Source: Punica granatum
Lineage: Eukaryota; Streptophyta; Magnoliopsida; Myrtales; Lythraceae
Assembly (NCBI RefSeq): GCF_007655135.1
Contig: NC_045131.1
Coordinates: 10,152,001-10,216,000, forward strand
Direction: 5' to 3'
Length of the DNA: 64,000 nucleotides
Of this stretch, positions 12,230 through 23,247 are shown piece by piece; within the stretch, counting starts at the first letter, position 1; each line of letters starts with the position of its first letter. The position numbers and the translations under genes were made by a program. The notes below the pieces were generated by a model that searched no databases, was not told the origin of the DNA, and was given only the letters and a program-made list of their open reading frames with translations.

Positions 12230-12590
12230 GTGGCAGCAGCGATTTAGTATCTCGGGGTAAACCTATGCTTCTCCAGCACCGACAAAAGATTCATAATCTC
12301 AGCAGTGTGATCCCCGGTAAATAGTAAAATGGTCCAACGGGAATTAAAATATCAATAATGCATAATAACTAACAGAATATTCATAAAATTCAGGACATGG
12401 GAAACAGTTATCAGCTCACCGGAGCCTAAGGCTATGAGAGTGCTTAAAGATTTTGGAGACTTCGGACCGAGAGATTTTCTGCTCCAATACAAGACGTATG
12501 CGATACGGATCAACATGAGAACAGACACAACTATACAAATGCCAAGGGCAATGCTTAGGAACAGAACGCGACCTCCCTTAGAAGTCCATT
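12230..12590 (-). pseudogene. Remnant of an unidentified single-pass membrane protein gene
   Basis: On the minus strand, 12575 down to about 12417 reads a strongly hydrophobic segment (FLSIALGICIVVSVLMLIRI) followed by a basic stretch (VLYWSRKSLGPKSP), ending at a GTGAGC donor. A second block, about 12312 down to 12245, reads DHTAEIMNLLSVLEKHRFTP then RY and a stop in the phase the donor requires. However its acceptor is CCG instead of CAG, and the apparent ATG upstream is followed by a stop. This looks like two exons of a dead gene. Similar sequence around the putative start recurs at about 15945-16025, so it duplicated together with the translocator unit. The family is unknown to me. Confidence 0.35.
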
Positions 12591-13210
12591 AATTAAGGGT
12601 TTTGGAATGGAAGGGGCAGTCTTCCCACTGAATTCAGACAATACCATAGCATTTCCCGCCAAAATTGCTTGAGCAAATTCTTCTTAGCGCCCTCAGGTTT
12701 TATTTCTTTCCATTCTGCACCTCGAATTTCCCAAGTCTGGTCATTCTCCAAAGTCCAAACCACATTCCGGTTGTCTTGGGCCATTGGATTCCTAGGCCCA
12801 GCCCAAACTTCAGCCCATTAACCGATCCACAAGCTCCAGCTAACGACTCCCTGACGGTAGCGGTTAGTTTTGGCGGGAAATCTCTCTCGTTGCTGAGCTT
12901 CCTCTGCTTCTGCATACAAAGCCATGAGCACTCTCTAATGGTACCACTATCTTTGACCTGCCTTCGTTCAGTTCATTCTACTTGTTTGGGGTTTCCGCTC
13001 TCCATTTCAGTTGTTCGTTTTGAATCGTTCGTTGATGATCCAATCAAGTTTCTTGGTATCGGATCGGGATATGGAAGATTTTTCGTACGACCTTTCCTTG
13101 TACTTTGACTTGCAGATTCCCTTTGCCTTCCATGGCGACAGAGTTGATTCGAGAGGATTTTACAGTCGTGAATCAATAAAAATCCCGGGCCATCAGAACA
13201 GGGCGGCAAG
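12591..13210 (+). other. Leader region of copy C
   Basis: This resembles the leaders of copies A, B and D, including GAGCACTCTCTAATGGTA and the following 5'-UTR intron. No separate gene. Confidence 0.6.
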
Positions 13211-15287
13211 ATAGAGAAACGGTGCTGACATGCCTTTGCATCATACTCTACATAGAGATTTCTTCGTTAATCACATTGTACAACGAAGTAAGAACGACTC
13301 ATCCTTCACAAGTCATCCACCTCATTGTACTGATTTTTGTTGAATGGTTTGGAAGACAATCGCGTTTTTGACCAGCTAACATTTGGGATAGATGACCATG
13401 TCTGCTGCATTGGAGAGATCAGTCACAGAGCTTCTCTTTCCTGAGTCCGATACATAATAGGCCAAGTTTGCATGGGTACTTGCCCGTTATTTGGTATTTC
13501 GTTACGCTGAGATAACGGGACTAGCATGGCCGTAAAATCTTTCAGTTTTAGTTTGTGATATCTATTCCATTTGCAGAATCAAGTACTTCAACTTTCCATT
13601 CCCGAGAGCACTCACAATGATCCAAATGGCTTTTCAAGAATTGGTTGCCTTCTTACTCCTACATGTTTTCAAGGTACGGTTAATTCCCTTAAATCATGCG
13701 GCCCATTTTCGCTTTCCGCTGAAGCTCATGAGGTCTCAACACTGAATTTTCAGGTCGTACCTTCTGCCAACATGAACTAAAAAACGTGAGTAGTATACAA
13801 CATGCATAAACCCATGTTTGATTCGAGGAGTCTTTATTTTAATCATGTTAACAAATGAAAACTGCAGAGACCACAAGTTTGCAGTTCCATTAAATGGCTT
13901 CGTTGCATTGAATCTATGGTAAGCAATCAATAATCAGTGGCTAATATTTCTTTTATATGGCTACAAATTCATTTACGATCATAATCCTCTATGGGCGTGC
14001 TGCTAGTTCGATAATTAACATTGTGACATTGCCTTTTTGAAACTCCTCATTTCTGCTCGAAGAAATACTGTACTACTGCAACATATCGACAGTTGAGCTA
14101 TTTACATTCCTGTCTTTGCAGGTTTGGTAACATGGCTTGCCTGCCCATCTCAGTACCCTTCATTCAGATGCTGAAAGCTCTTATTAGTATGCCTAAAAGA
14201 ACCTCCTTACTGCTGTTTGCTATTAGTCCCACTGATATTTCTGTTCCTCACAAGTTCCCTCTTGCACCTGCTTTTTCTAGTGCAGGTGGCGACATACCTC
14301 GTGAGGGTTATGTGAGGGACGGACAGGCTGAGGTTGTCCACATTCTCTAACATGCTCCTCATCAGTGTTGGAATCATCATCGTCTCGTATGGAGAGATCC
14401 ATTTTGACATTGTCAGGACCATGCGTCTGCTTGTGGTCATCATCTTCGAAGCTCATAGGCTGGTCCTGACCCCAGTCTTCATCCGTAACGAGGGTCTCTA
14501 TCTTCACCCTCTCACCAGCGTGTACTGCATTGCTCCCTAAAGGTAAAACAAGAAATTCGGGTTACATTCAACGGGTATTCTTAAGAAACAATTGTACTGG
14601 GTTGAACCTCAGAAGCCATCTTCTGGTTTCTAGAATTGTTCCCGGACTCCAATTTTCAGATGATCCAGGATTTGTTCTGTGCAGCTTTGCATGTCTGTTT
14701 GTCTCATGGTGTATCTATGAGATGCCCCAGTTCAACTTCTGGATCTTTTTCACCAGTGCTGCCTGCGCTCCGATTTTATATGATGCCTCCTTCATAGTTA
14801 TCAAAAGAACGAGGGCTATCACGTATCAATTTGCAGGAATAGTAAGGGACTGTGTAGTTGTAGCCCTCTCGATTTGGTGTTTACGGAATCCAAGAAGAGC
14901 TCCCTCAACATAATTGGCTATGCAATTGGGGATAATTTATATTTCTCTTGCTCGAGGTCTACATTAGCATTCTTGGTTTTATTCTTAATAGTGAATCCAA
15001 TCCATGGACCTTCAAGTTCTGTAGTTCTAGATGGATTCATAATGTACCATTGCTTGACCAATCAAGAAATCCGAGCAGCTATGTCACTGTTCGACAGTTC
15101 TCCTACTCCCGAAAGAACTGCAAGGGTATCAGATTTTTCTTATCAGAATCGTGTACTTTTTCACTTCATCAACCCTTTTCTTCTCATAATTCTCGTGTAT
15201 GATCATCGTTCAGGACCTCAAGTCAGAGAGGCCTTCCACAGTCCAGAGGAGCAAGTTGGGAGGATTAAACTACAAAGAGGAAAGTAG
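13211..15287 (+). pseudogene. Copy C: TPT-family sugar-phosphate translocator pseudogene
   Basis: Exon remnants lie at 13211-13287, 13577-13673, 13754 to about 13780, 13868-13918, 14122-14187, 14281-14542, 14685-14928, 15025-15125 and 15214-15287. Exon 5 reads FGNMACLPISVPFIQMLKAL, very close to the family motif. Exon 6 keeps LRLSTFSNMLLISVGI. Exon 7 keeps QFNFWIFFTSAACAPI. Damage: the start codon is ATA, exon 2 lacks its first 11 bases, exon 3 has a stop right after the Asn of ATGAAC, exon 6 has a TGA and a terminal TAA, exon 7 shifts frame, and its donor is GGGATA instead of GTAATA. Confidence 0.8.
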
Positions 15288-16757
15288 GTTGTAGAGACAA
15301 GTAGTGTAGTATCATCGAGATTCTCTAGTATCGGCCATGCTTCAACAAGCTGAGCCACCTAGCAGTCGATCTGTACTGCCTATACGAAGATCTGCCTCCC
15401 CCAAGGGCATTAAACTTCCTGTTTTCCTTTTGTTGCACTTGGAATGTAGAACCAACGGTGGATCAAATTCGTTTTAGTTTCATCAGATACGGAAAATTTG
15501 TATAAAACCACTTTTCTATTTCCCATCTGTAATACAGATTCTGAATCATACTGAATCTGAGTAAGTACATGCAGTGTTTTGATTCCAAACTTCTTCTCTT
15601 ATACCTGCTGAAGGAGAGATCATTCCAAGGCAGGTACTTTCATAACGCAAATTCAAATCCGGGTTTTGTGAAGATGGACCCAGCAAACCTGGTTTCAAAC
15701 ATAAGAACTATGAGTGGCTACTTCGATGAAAAACTAGCAAATTTATATCCTCAAAATAAGGCAGTAATCCAGAGTACATTTATAAACACCCAAGTCTCAA
15801 AGTAGTGTAGCGTCTTATTCACGTCTCTACAGCAGTCTCAGAAAGGCTAATAGGAAAAGAAATACGGCTTCACAACGGAGCAGCAATATGACTAACACAT
15901 AAAAATATGAATCACAAACAATTAGGACGATTACTAGAAGAACAACCTGACCTCCCTTGGAAGCCCATCAAAGGATTTGGAATAGAAGGGGCAGTCTTGC
16001 CACCAAATTCAGACAATACCATAGCACTTCTCTCCAGCTTGGACCATCACACGGCAGTTGCACATCAATCCACTCGCTATCCAGCTCTCATGACACTTGC
16101 TCATAGAACGGAATGCCCTGTTTATCAAGAACAAGACATGGTTTGATAAATGAGTACAGCACCCTATTGCGTCACTGAACAAGCCTACACCGATGGATGG
16201 GTCCCATCGGCTTGTCCCTTCATTGTGGGTCCCACGTGAATCCCCGACTAGCCTCGAGTTCCGCTGTCAACTGAACCTCATTGCAGTTGCCTCCAATGGC
16301 CCAACCCAAACTTCAAGCCCATTAACAGATCCACAAACTGCATTTCAACTTGGCGGGAAATCTCTCCTCTCTCTATCTCTTTCTCTCTCTTCCCTTTTTG
16401 TCTTCAACTTGTGATCGTCCTCCATTACTGAGCTTCCTCTACTTCTGCATACAAAGCGAACAGTGTTCTTCTCAACCTGCCTTGCTTCAGTTCGTTATAT
16501 TTGTTTGGCATTTTCACTCTCAAAACTTGGGTCAGTCGCTTTTTATTGTTTCTTGGCAATCCATCCGATCACGTTTCTTGGTATCGCATCGAACTATTGA
16601 AGATTTTTCTTTCTTCCCATCATCTTCAATTTTTCACTGGCAGCTTTCCTTTGCCTTCCACGGATAGAGTTGCAAACAATAATCATGCGCGTTGATTCGA
16701 GTGATTTTACTGTCGGGAAACAAGGAAAATCCCAGGCCATAAGAACAGGGTGGCAAG
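15288..16757 (+). other. 3' flank of copy C and leader of copy D
   Basis: Repeat-unit sequence only. The part at 15945-16025 resembles 12565-12660 upstream of copy C, and 16100-16270 resembles the start of copy A near 4795-4980. No independent coding sequence recognised. Confidence 0.55.
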
Positions 16758-18960
16758 ATGAGAACGAAACAAACTGTGCTGACATTCCTTTGCGTGATAC
16801 TCTACATCGTGATCTCTTTGGCGGCCGTTTTGTACAAGAAGGTAAAACCCAACTCGTCCTTCACTAGTTTTCCACCTCGTCATACCAATTATTGTTGGAT
16901 CATTTGGAAGACGATCATGTATTTGATCGGCTAACATTTGGGAGATGACCAAGTTTGCTGCATTGGGAAGATCAGTCACAGTGCCTCCCTTTCCTGATTC
17001 TGATACGTAATATGCCAAGTTCGCACGGGCACTTAGCCCGGTATTTGTTTATCGTTAAGCTGAAATGACAGGACTTGCAGAATTTAATTCATGTGAAAAC
17101 TTTTAGTTTTAACTTCATTATATATATTCCATGTGCAGTGGGTACTCTCAGTCAAGTACTTCAACTTTCCATTTCCAATCACACTCGCAGTGATCCAAAT
17201 GGCGTTTCAAGGATCGGTAGCTTTCATATTCGTCCATGTTTTCAAGGTACGGTTCATCCCCTTAAAATCCCAATGCCCATTTAAAATATGCTTTGCTCTC
17301 CGCCGAAGCTCATGTGGCCTTAGCACTTCAAATATCAACTCCGAAAGGTGAGTTGTATACAACATGCATAAAACCCATATACACGTGTTGATTCGAGGAA
17401 TCTATCTTAATCATGTTCACAAACGCAATTTGCAGATACACCAAACCTGCAGCTTGGATAAGCGCCTTCGTTGCATTGAAGCTATGGTGAGCAATATAGT
17501 TCTTTTGTGTGGCTACAAATTCGTTATGATCATAATTTTCTATGGGCGTGCTCTGTAAGTTCGGTAATTAAGATTGGCACATAGCTTTCTTGAAACTCCT
17601 TATTTCGGATCGAACAGTCACTGCACTCCTGCATCGTATTAACCATTGAGCTATTTCAATTCCTGCCTTTTACAGGTTGGGTGACACGGCTTGCTTGCAC
17701 TTCTCGGTACCCTTAATTCAGATGCTAAAAACTCTCTGTATGTTTAGAAGGACCTCTTTACCGCTGTTTGCATTTTAGTTCTCTGACCTTTCTCTTCGTT
17801 ACAAGTTCCTTTTTGCACCTCATTTTCTAGTGCCTGTGGCGACATATCTCGTGGGGATTATGTGGGGAAACGACAAGCTGAGGTTGTCCACATGTTAGAG
17901 CGTGCTCCTCATCAGAGCTGGAGTCATTGTTGCCTCATACAGGGAGTGCCATTTCGACATTCTCCGGTCTGCGTGTCAGCTTGTGGCCATCATCTGCGAA
18001 GCTCATAGGCTGGTCCTGACCCAGGTCTTCATTCACAACAAAGGTCTCTCTTTTCAAGCCGTCACCAGCATGTACTATATAGCTCCCTGCAGGTAAGACG
18101 AGAAACCCGGTTTCATTCAATGGGTTTCCTTGAACTTCAGAAGACGCTTCTGCTGCTTTTTAGAATTGTTTCTCTACTCGGCTTTTGGATGATTCAGGAC
18201 GTGTTGTATGCAGCCTTGCGTTTCTGGTTGTCCCATGGTGTATCATGGAAATGCCCAACATGAAACTGTCCGAGTTTCAGGACTAGTTGAACTTCTGGAT
18301 CTTTATCACCAATGCCGCCTGCACTCTGGTTTTAAACTTTGGCTCCTTCATAGTCATCAAAAGAACGAGTGCTGTCACATATCAGGTTGTAAGAATAGAC
18401 TTTGCCTCCTTCGTAGTCATCGAAAAAACGAGTGCTGTCACATATCAGGTTGTAAGAATAGACTTTACCTCCTTCGTAGTCATCGAAAAAACGAGTGCTG
18501 TCACATATCAGTGGACAAGTCAAGGACTGCATCGTTGTCTGCCTCTCGACTTTCATGTTTTTCATGTTAGCCGAGCCCCTCAACATAATGGGCTACACAA
18601 TTGGTAATAGCTTCTCTTTCTCATGCGTGAGGTTTCCATTGGCATCCCAGCTCTAATCTTATAGTGAATCCGCCTACGTTCCTGTTCTGCAGGTCTAGGC
18701 GGAGTCGTGATGTACCATTGCTTGACTAATCGAGAAATCCAAGGAGCTAAGACACTGTCCGATGGTTTTCCTACTCCCAAAAGAACTGCAAGGGTATCTG
18801 ATTTCTTTGTCAGAATCATGTAACTAGTTTACTTCAACGACTCTCTTTTTTAATCCTCATCCTTCTCATGTACAATCATCGATAAAGACTAAAAGTTAGA
18901 GAGGTCTTCCAGAGTGTGGAGCAGCAACCCGAGAGGATTAAGCTACAAAGAAGAGGAAAG
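16758..18960 (+). pseudogene. Copy D: TPT-family sugar-phosphate translocator pseudogene
   Basis: Exons 1 (16758-16841) and 2 (17139-17246, VKYFNFPFPITLAVIQMAFQ) are intact. Exon 3 has lost its acceptor and first half. Exon 4 (17436-17486) reads YTKPAAWISAFVALKL. Exon 5 (17676-17737) reads LGDTACLHFSVPLIQMLKTL. Exon 6 (17831-18092) opens PVATYLVGIMWGNDKLR, then has a TAG after STC, and goes on to SMYYIAPC. Exon 7 (from 18214) has a stop before LNFWIFITNAACTLVLNFGS and carries a 63-bp direct repeat (18341-18511). Exon 8 is 18693-18793. This copy sits next to NPSN13, so it probably holds the ancestral position of the functional gene. Confidence 0.8.
18341..18511 (+). repeat. 63-bp in-frame direct repeat, 2.7 copies
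   Basis: Units are 18341-18403, 18404-18466 and a 45-base partial unit 18467-18511. Each codes for the same 21-residue segment around SFVVIEKTSAVTYQVV, corresponding to a helix of the translocator. The last two units are nearly identical, while the first keeps an older form (CATCAAAAGAACG). Confidence 0.9.
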
Positions 18961-19777
18961 TCCATTGAAGAGACCAGTCATGCAGCATCAACGACATTTT
19001 CTCATATCGGCCATGCTTCAACAAGCTGAGCATCCTATCAGTCGACCTCTATGACCTATCCAAAGATCTGTCTTCCCCATGGGCATTAAACTGCGGTGGT
19101 TCGAATTTGTTTTAGTTTCAGGAGATATGGAAACTTTGTGTAAAACCAATTTTCTTCCATTTCCCATCTATAATACAGATTCCATCATACTAAATCCGAG
19201 GAAGTACATATTGTGTTTTGATTCCAAACTTTTCTAATGTATCTGCTGAAAGAGGATTCACTTTTAGCACCGAGGAAAGAGAACAGGAAGGAAAGATAAT
19301 TCCAATTTCGTAACCCAAATAGGTTTTCATATTCCGTATGTGTGAAGACAAACCCCGTAAACTTGGGTTTCAAAATTAACACTACGAGCCATAACTTTGA
19401 TGAAAAACAAGCAAATTTATATCCTCAAACAAAGGCAGTAACAAAGAGTACATGTACAAACACGCGGAGTCTCAAAGTAGTGTAGTGTATTATTCCCGTC
19501 TCTACAGCACGGAAAGGCTTACAGGAAAAAAAAAAACACGGCTTCACAACAGTGCAGCAAAAGGACCTCACTAAAATGATTTACACAGAAAAATATGAAT
19601 CATAAACAAGGAAATGCATACCTTGAAGCAAGAATAGATATGTAGAGTAAAAAGAAAAAAGGAGACCGATGATTCCCATGTACATGCTCACAGATAACAA
19701 AAGTCGGACCTTGCCGACATTCCTTCCATTCCACCAGATAAGACGATCAGTTGCATTTCCGTAACAAGGGCCTGGAT
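18961..19777. other. 3' flank of copy D and 3' region of NPSN13
   Basis: The first part matches the downstream flanks of the other copies up to about 19600. The remainder is presumably the 3' UTR and flank of the minus-strand SNARE gene. No further coding sequence is seen. Confidence 0.5.
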
Positions 19778-22700
19778 CTACTCAAAATCTCCAACACGGT
19801 CCCCCAAATACAACAGCCTCCTTGTGGGCGCCGGAGGGGCTAAGCCAGGAATGTCCCTGATGTCCTTGTTGCTTGGATTCACAATCTAAATTTGGACAAT
19901 GACCATAAAGAAACAAGCATTACCAATTCGGTGGTCAGTCTAATTAAAAAGAACTGAATGAAGCATAAAACATAAAATGGAATTAAATAAAACATCAAAT
20001 CTTAATAGACCCACGGAATCCTTTACACCCAAAGATTTTTTAATCCACAGATTCAACATCAATCAAATTCAACCAATTTTTTTCTACTTTAGTATCTCAC
20101 TTAAAGCATATAACCAACACTGGTTAAGAAATTTCTAGCTCAGGATGAGTACTTGATCATAATATACTCGATTCGCCTTGGGAAGAAGTAAAAGGCACGT
20201 TGAGATAAACTGTATATTAGTGAAAATACCTTCACAATAATGATAGCTATTACACCACACACGATAAGGAAGAGAAACAACATTATGCATTTATCCGTTG
20301 CCACCTGCAACGAGGAAACAATTAAAACTTAGCATAAGGAAAATTTAGCAAAGGACATGAGCATGGGTCAGAGGCAAAGAATGACAAACCTGTCGGCCAA
20401 TTTCCTTCACGAGCTGGGAAGCCTTTTTGATAGAAAATTGAATGGTGTCCAAATCATTTACTATTCGACCCATTTGCTCAGTCTGCACAAATTTATCTCA
20501 GGGCATTAATTATAACATCCATCAGAAATATACAGTTGACCACTTATATTTGGATTTTTTCGGCTAACTGCTCAGGATACGTACTTGGCCCTTTAAGGTG
20601 ACAGCAGTCTGGGTTCCCACTTCAACAGTTTGTTCAACAACCTAGGCATCAACCTTATTATGAGAAAAAGAAATAGATGGAGTATTTTAACCAGTAAACA
20701 TCATGATAGAAGCTCACCTTCTTGGAGCGTTCAATGGCTTGATCAGTCTCATCCATTGTCTTATGCCCAGCATCAACGAGTTCTTGATTGGTCATTGCTG
20801 TAAGACAAAATTTGATGAAAAAATAATGAATTCAACAATATCAAACATATAAAGTACAAGTTTCATCAGAAGCAATCATGCCCACCAGATGAGAATACAC
20901 TGTAGCTCAAGCTATATATTAAAGTTATCATAATTATAGTACTACTATCAAATGAAAATACTTGTATGCCCATTATTTCTCATTAATTGAGAGAATGAAA
21001 TCTCACATGATGCCACTTGAACATTCTCCTCAGCTGTAGGTTCACTACCTCCTGCTCCCATATCGAAAAGTTCAAGTTTCTTATTTCCAACTGTATTCAT
21101 ATATCTGCAGTTGCACCATGGAAGAGGATTCAACAAAAATAATAAATAAATAAACAACCAAATTGTTGTATACTTCGACCGCTGTAAATTTAATTGGAAT
21201 TTATTTAATTTAAGACCTAAAAAAACCCAGCTACAAGAGCTTCATCTCCTTCGAGCAAAAAGAATATAGCCTTACGTTTTTCTCAGTGCCACATATGAAT
21301 TTAATTCTTTAATCTGCAAAAGGAAAGAGCTAGAATAAATGCAGATTCAGTAAAACAAAAGAAGTTAAAAGATACTCATGTAAAATCTGAAATGTAACGC
21401 ATGTCACTGCCAACCAAGAATCAACAAACTGACCAGAGATTGCTTCTCATCATTGAGCCGCCTATTCACCTCAGGAGGATTCCTGGCTTCCTCATCTTTA
21501 ATTTCTCGATCGAACTCTTTAATTAGTCTGAAACAAGCAAAAGAGAACTTCATTATGAAAGATCCTGATAAATGGCTAAACATAAGCTGTAACGATGAGT
21601 CCAGCACTATCCTCCTCTTTCACAATATAGTAAATAAACAGACTGACGCACAACAGAATAAATGTTCTGGAAAATAAAACCTGCTGCTCAATTTGAGAAG
21701 TATTATATGCTTAAAAATATATTACAGGAGATTGCAGCAGACGTCATTAACTGAATCCTTACACTATCTAAAATGTAAGACCTGATGAAAACCTACGCCA
21801 TGTCAGGGGGAAAAAAGGAAACTCGTGTCCTTACCTCTTACATTCTCTCATCTTTCCTGTAAGCTCCTCCAGCTGTTTACCTTGTCTGTTGGAGTCTTTG
21901 ATCTTATCAATCTTCTGGAATCCATTTCTGTAGAAATAACTCAGTATTAATAGAGATAATCACCAAGTCTAGGGTTCCTGAAAAGAATTTCATCTGTTCT
22001 AGGGATCACAGGAACGATGTAATGACAAGCAACTCTAGTGAGGAAGCAATCGAACAGAAATATCTAAATGGATCTATTCCAGCTACATGAATGTCACAAA
22101 CATAAGTCTATTGACAATAAAACCTTGGCCCGCAATGCATCATCAAGCAACTTTGTTGGCATGTATATATCACAAACAAACATTCAATGCCAGCTGAAAG
22201 TTCAAATGTAGCATGATATGAGAGCAGAACCCCTAGTCGGATAAATTAACCATGAATCGCGTATTCAAGCTCGAACATCCATAAATTCTCAATTCTTTCT
22301 TGTTTGCCTTTGAATTTATCACCGAATTCCCATTACATGCGAAGGAGAAGCTCACACAAGTAAACTCAACATGGAACGAGATCAATTCAATTAGTTGCCC
22401 AATTGCATAAATCCCAGTGATCACATCCTCAATCCTCCTAGAAAACCCAGGGTCCAGCATGTTTTCTCACTCATTCTAGAGCGCCGATCATAGCCACATC
22501 CAATACAAGGGACTATAGAATGACATCTTAATCCAGAATCAAGATTCACGTGCAACTAATTCTTTAATACTATATGCAGCTTCACAGCATTGCCAGTAGC
22601 CTGCAACTCATCACTGCATTACATCCCGTTTTCCAGTACACCCACATCAACGCATCACATCCCCATTGAGCAGCTCACACATATAGACAAAACATGAGAT

Positions 22701-23247
22701 GAGATGAACCATCTACGATATTTCCCAGTTCCATCAGTTGCCCAACTGCATAAAACACTGCAATTGCGTCCTCAGTCCTCCTGAAAACCCATAATTTCTC
22801 GCTACCTCATACATTCGGCTATAGTATGACATCTTAACCAACAAACCAACTTTCACTTGCAGCTGATTCTGTCATATATTACGCAGCTCATCCCATTGTC
22901 CATAGCTCACAGCTCATAACGAAGTCGGCATCACGTGTCCATTAAACAGCTTAGCGCAGAGAGCTTCTTTGTCAATCATATGACATAGTTTCCCCCTTTT
23001 CTGGGCTTCTCCGATGAGAGCCCCATCAACAGGTAAACGTCGAAAAGGACAAAAATTCACAAGCAGATCATTTCGATTCATGTGCACATAGATCATCCTA
23101 CGACATTGTCTAACCGTAACACGCAGTTACAAGCACATTAATGAAGGAGAATGCGACAAGAGTATCGTACGCCAGGGCTCTGAAATTGTCCTTGATTTCC
23201 CCGTGGATCTGCTCCATCTGAGGGCTCATCTGCAACTCGTCCGCCAT
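19778..23247 (-). CDS. NPSN13: Novel plant SNARE 13-like Qc-SNARE, complete
   Basis: Ten exons on the minus strand: 23247-23171, 21927-21835, 21527-21434, 21313-21276, 21104-21007, 20797-20718, 20641-20585, 20482-20390, 20304-20230 and 19885-19778. Phases agree and give 270 residues, the usual size for the NPSN family. The start reads MADELQMSPQMEQIHGEI, typical of NPSN13. Residues about 134-210 form the Qc-SNARE coiled coil (VVEQTVEVGTQTAVTLKGQ, then TEQMGRIVNDLDTIQFSIKK). Residues 211-235 hold VATDKC and the C-terminal membrane anchor (IMLFLFLIVCGVIAIIIVK), followed by the family signature IVNPSNKDIRDIPG. The protein acts in membrane fusion, in the family at the cell plate and plasma membrane with KNOLLE-type syntaxins. 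The first intron is long, about 1.2 kb, with internally repeated blocks. The gene looks functional. Confidence 0.93.
22370..22940. repeat. Degenerate tandem repeat in NPSN13 intron 1
   Basis: About 22390-22620 and 22735-22905 share ordered blocks such as GTTGCCCAA(T/C)TGCATAAA, CCTCA(A/G)TCCTCCT and TATGACATCTTAA. This suggests an old local duplication within the intron. Confidence 0.5.

Larger units (their letters stand above)
4790..19600 (+). repeat. Tandem array of four TPT-translocator gene copies
   Basis: Four degenerate direct copies of one transcription unit lie at about 4790-7080 (A), 7080-10400 (B), 12560-15900 (C) and 15900-19600 (D). They share a leader containing a 5'-UTR intron (donor after CACTCTCTAATG, acceptor just before the coding exon), the same exon order and intron positions, and similar 3' flanks. 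The best-preserved exons spell a TPT/SLC35-type sugar-phosphate translocator. NPSN13 follows copy D immediately, as I recall for the Arabidopsis gene pairs At3g17430/At3g17440 and At1g48230/At1g48240. No copy retains a full-length open frame. Confidence 0.8.

Noticed and set aside
18341..18511. CRISPR-like array
   Set aside because: The repeats are adjacent without unique spacers and lie in a eukaryotic coding exon.
18332..18586. Minus-strand repeat protein in copy D
   Set aside because: The apparent peptide repeat is only the complement of the 63-bp repeat in exon 7.
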